Assembly: GCA_011009095.1 (NCBI GenBank)
Contig: VTPC01090562.1
Coordinates: 186,001-250,000 of the forward strand
Reading direction: 5' to 3'
Length of the DNA: 64,000 nucleotides
Origin: Ignelater luminosus
Taxonomy: Eukaryota > Arthropoda > Insecta > Coleoptera > Elateridae
Shown here: piece after piece, positions 62,567 to 64,000 of the stretch
How positions within the stretch are numbered: position 1 is the stretch's first letter
Layout: every line of letters begins with the position of its first letter
Notes under the pieces: generated by a model
What the model saw: only the letters and a program-made list of their open reading frames with translations
The model's database searches: none
Told to the model about the DNA's origin: nothing
Program-made: the position numbers and the translations under genes

Positions 62567-64000
62567 GCTTGTAATGAATAAGAAAGAAAGTATTCCTACA
62601 GTATGTAATTTTTATTGACTGTGTAAATTTAAAAATGAATCTGTTACCAATTGTGGTGGAAATAATGCAGAACAATTAATATTGCTGAATTTACTATTAA
62701 GGTGCTGCTTAATAATTTTAAATAAAGAAAAGTCAAAAATAAACCTTATTAATCCAGTTGTTAAATCCCAATTAGAACTTATAAATCATGACATGAAGTT
62801 GTAAAAGTTACAAATTAGTGCTTTTAAAAGCTATAAAATATTTTAAAATAAGTAAAATGCTTTATTTTAAAACACATTGGCCATGTTTCTAAGTGTACAA
62901 ACAACTGTTCGGGTACTTGAACACGGAAAATAGCGTTTTCTAATGTGATTGGAACAGGTTGATAAGTGTTTTAATACTAGCACAAACGTTCGAACAAGCT
63001 GTGCAAATATGATTTTCATGCACCATGTAGAGAGGAGGTGCATGAGAACAGAACTGAAAACCTAACCTCATAAAATTACTTACAATTATTACTATTGTTG
63101 CAGTCATCTTGTAATGCAGTGCAACCATATATCATAAAATGGATATTATGTGCTATAAATGTCATTATTGTAAAAATCAACTGTTATGGGAAGATATAGC
63201 AGATCATCCATATTTTCAATCACAAATAGATAATAAAGATTAATAATATAGAAATAAATTTTTACAGTGATTTCAATAATTGTGTCAAAAATGTCTTTTG
63301 TGTATCTAGTAATAATGTAGAAAAGATTAAGAAATGGATTTTACAGCAATTATCAAAGCAATAATATCAATCTCCATTATATTTTATTGCACTGCTGAAA
63401 TGTTATACTTAATTTACAAAAGCCAATATCAAAACTAAAATAAACATCTGTCAAGTGTCAACTGCCATTTGCTACTCTAACTCGTTTTTTAATTTATTTG
63501 TTCGAACATAATATTCAGTGTTCAGGATAACCTTGCTCGAACATACCATGCAATTTATGTGTCAAATCATGCCCCTCCTCTTTTAGGGAATTGAGCATTT
63601 TTGAGGTTATCTTAAAACAAAATATCACAAATGCCATTCAACATTTTTCAATGAAATTTCATTAGCAGTTGTAAATGTAAACTTTACATTGGAGATTTTG
63701 GCATGCAATTCAAACAAAATATTTCAAAACCTTGAAGAGTACATTTCCTGTACTTTACGATATGTCTAAGGACATTAGGATATAATTTGAAAAGAAAGTA
63801 CTGTGCTGCTACTGACACGTATGGTCACCAAGATATAAATTTAACCTGTAGTAGAATCGGTGATATAGAAACCTTAACAGTTTCCAAAATTTAGTTTGTG
63901 TTTTGCTAGAATATAATATACTAAGGTTTACACTTTTAGCATATTATGTTTCAAGTTACACACAATAAAAACAAATACCTTTGCTTCTGCAGTTTTCAAT
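62567..64000. other. Window end, no gene established
   Basis: AT-rich. The last 40 bp on the minus strand read GAAACTGCAGAAGCAAAG-like sequence before GTATTTG, which could be the end of an upstream exon of the 55.5-kb gene (LKTAEAK); too short to assert. Confidence 0.25.

Overview
The window is strongly AT-rich animal DNA with GT-AG introns, TATA and NF-kappaB-type promoters, many Tc1/mariner, hAT and Harbinger-type transposons, and a cecropin cluster. Cecropins are confined to holometabolous insects as far as I know, so this is a holometabolous insect; a beetle is my best guess but is not proven by the sequence. Host coding sequence is a small part of the window; most of it is introns, transposon debris and unassigned AT-rich DNA.

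Layout. 0.28-6.4 kb (+): all but the first exon of a type II coronin (actin-binding WD40 protein). 9.9-12.8 kb (-): a GPI-anchored Ly6/uPAR-type three-finger protein whose first-half domain exon is present twice, in the same splice phase, upstream of one common last exon. 13-21 kb: no convincing gene; hAT-type elements, hairpins and an interrupted ORF. 21.86-22.64 kb (+): a small acidic protein of unknown function whose start codon appears to be assembled by splicing, with an RFX X-box-like site and TATA box upstream. 23-37 kb: nested repeats, fold-back elements, two fossil mariner transposases and pieces of a non-LTR retrotransposon. 38-50.6 kb: three two-exon cecropin genes (A, B on -, C on +), each with a TATA box and a kappaB site at nearly constant spacing. 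B and C lie head-to-head in the two arms of a large diverged inverted duplication. An intact DD41D mariner has inserted into the 3' end of cecropin B on the same strand, and an intact DD37D (maT-type) element lies upstream of cecropin A. 51-55 kb: duplicated intergenic repeat and two hAT-type MITEs, one with a perfect 8-bp target duplication. 55.5-56.3 kb (-): last exon of an unrecognised basic, low-complexity protein. 57.9-62.6 kb: LINE endonuclease fragment, a 2.45-kb TAA-flanked element that contains a pogo-type remnant and a 130-bp tandem repeat, and a poly-G MITE.

How it fits together. The coronin (actin dynamics), Ly6 protein (cell surface) and cecropins (secreted antimicrobial peptides) are unrelated neighbours. 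The biologically richest part is the cecropin palindrome: the paralogous arms preserve empty target sites, so two transposon insertions can be read directly as later events, and one of them has separated an immune gene from its poly(A) signal while placing a transposase ORF downstream of an immune-inducible promoter in sense orientation.
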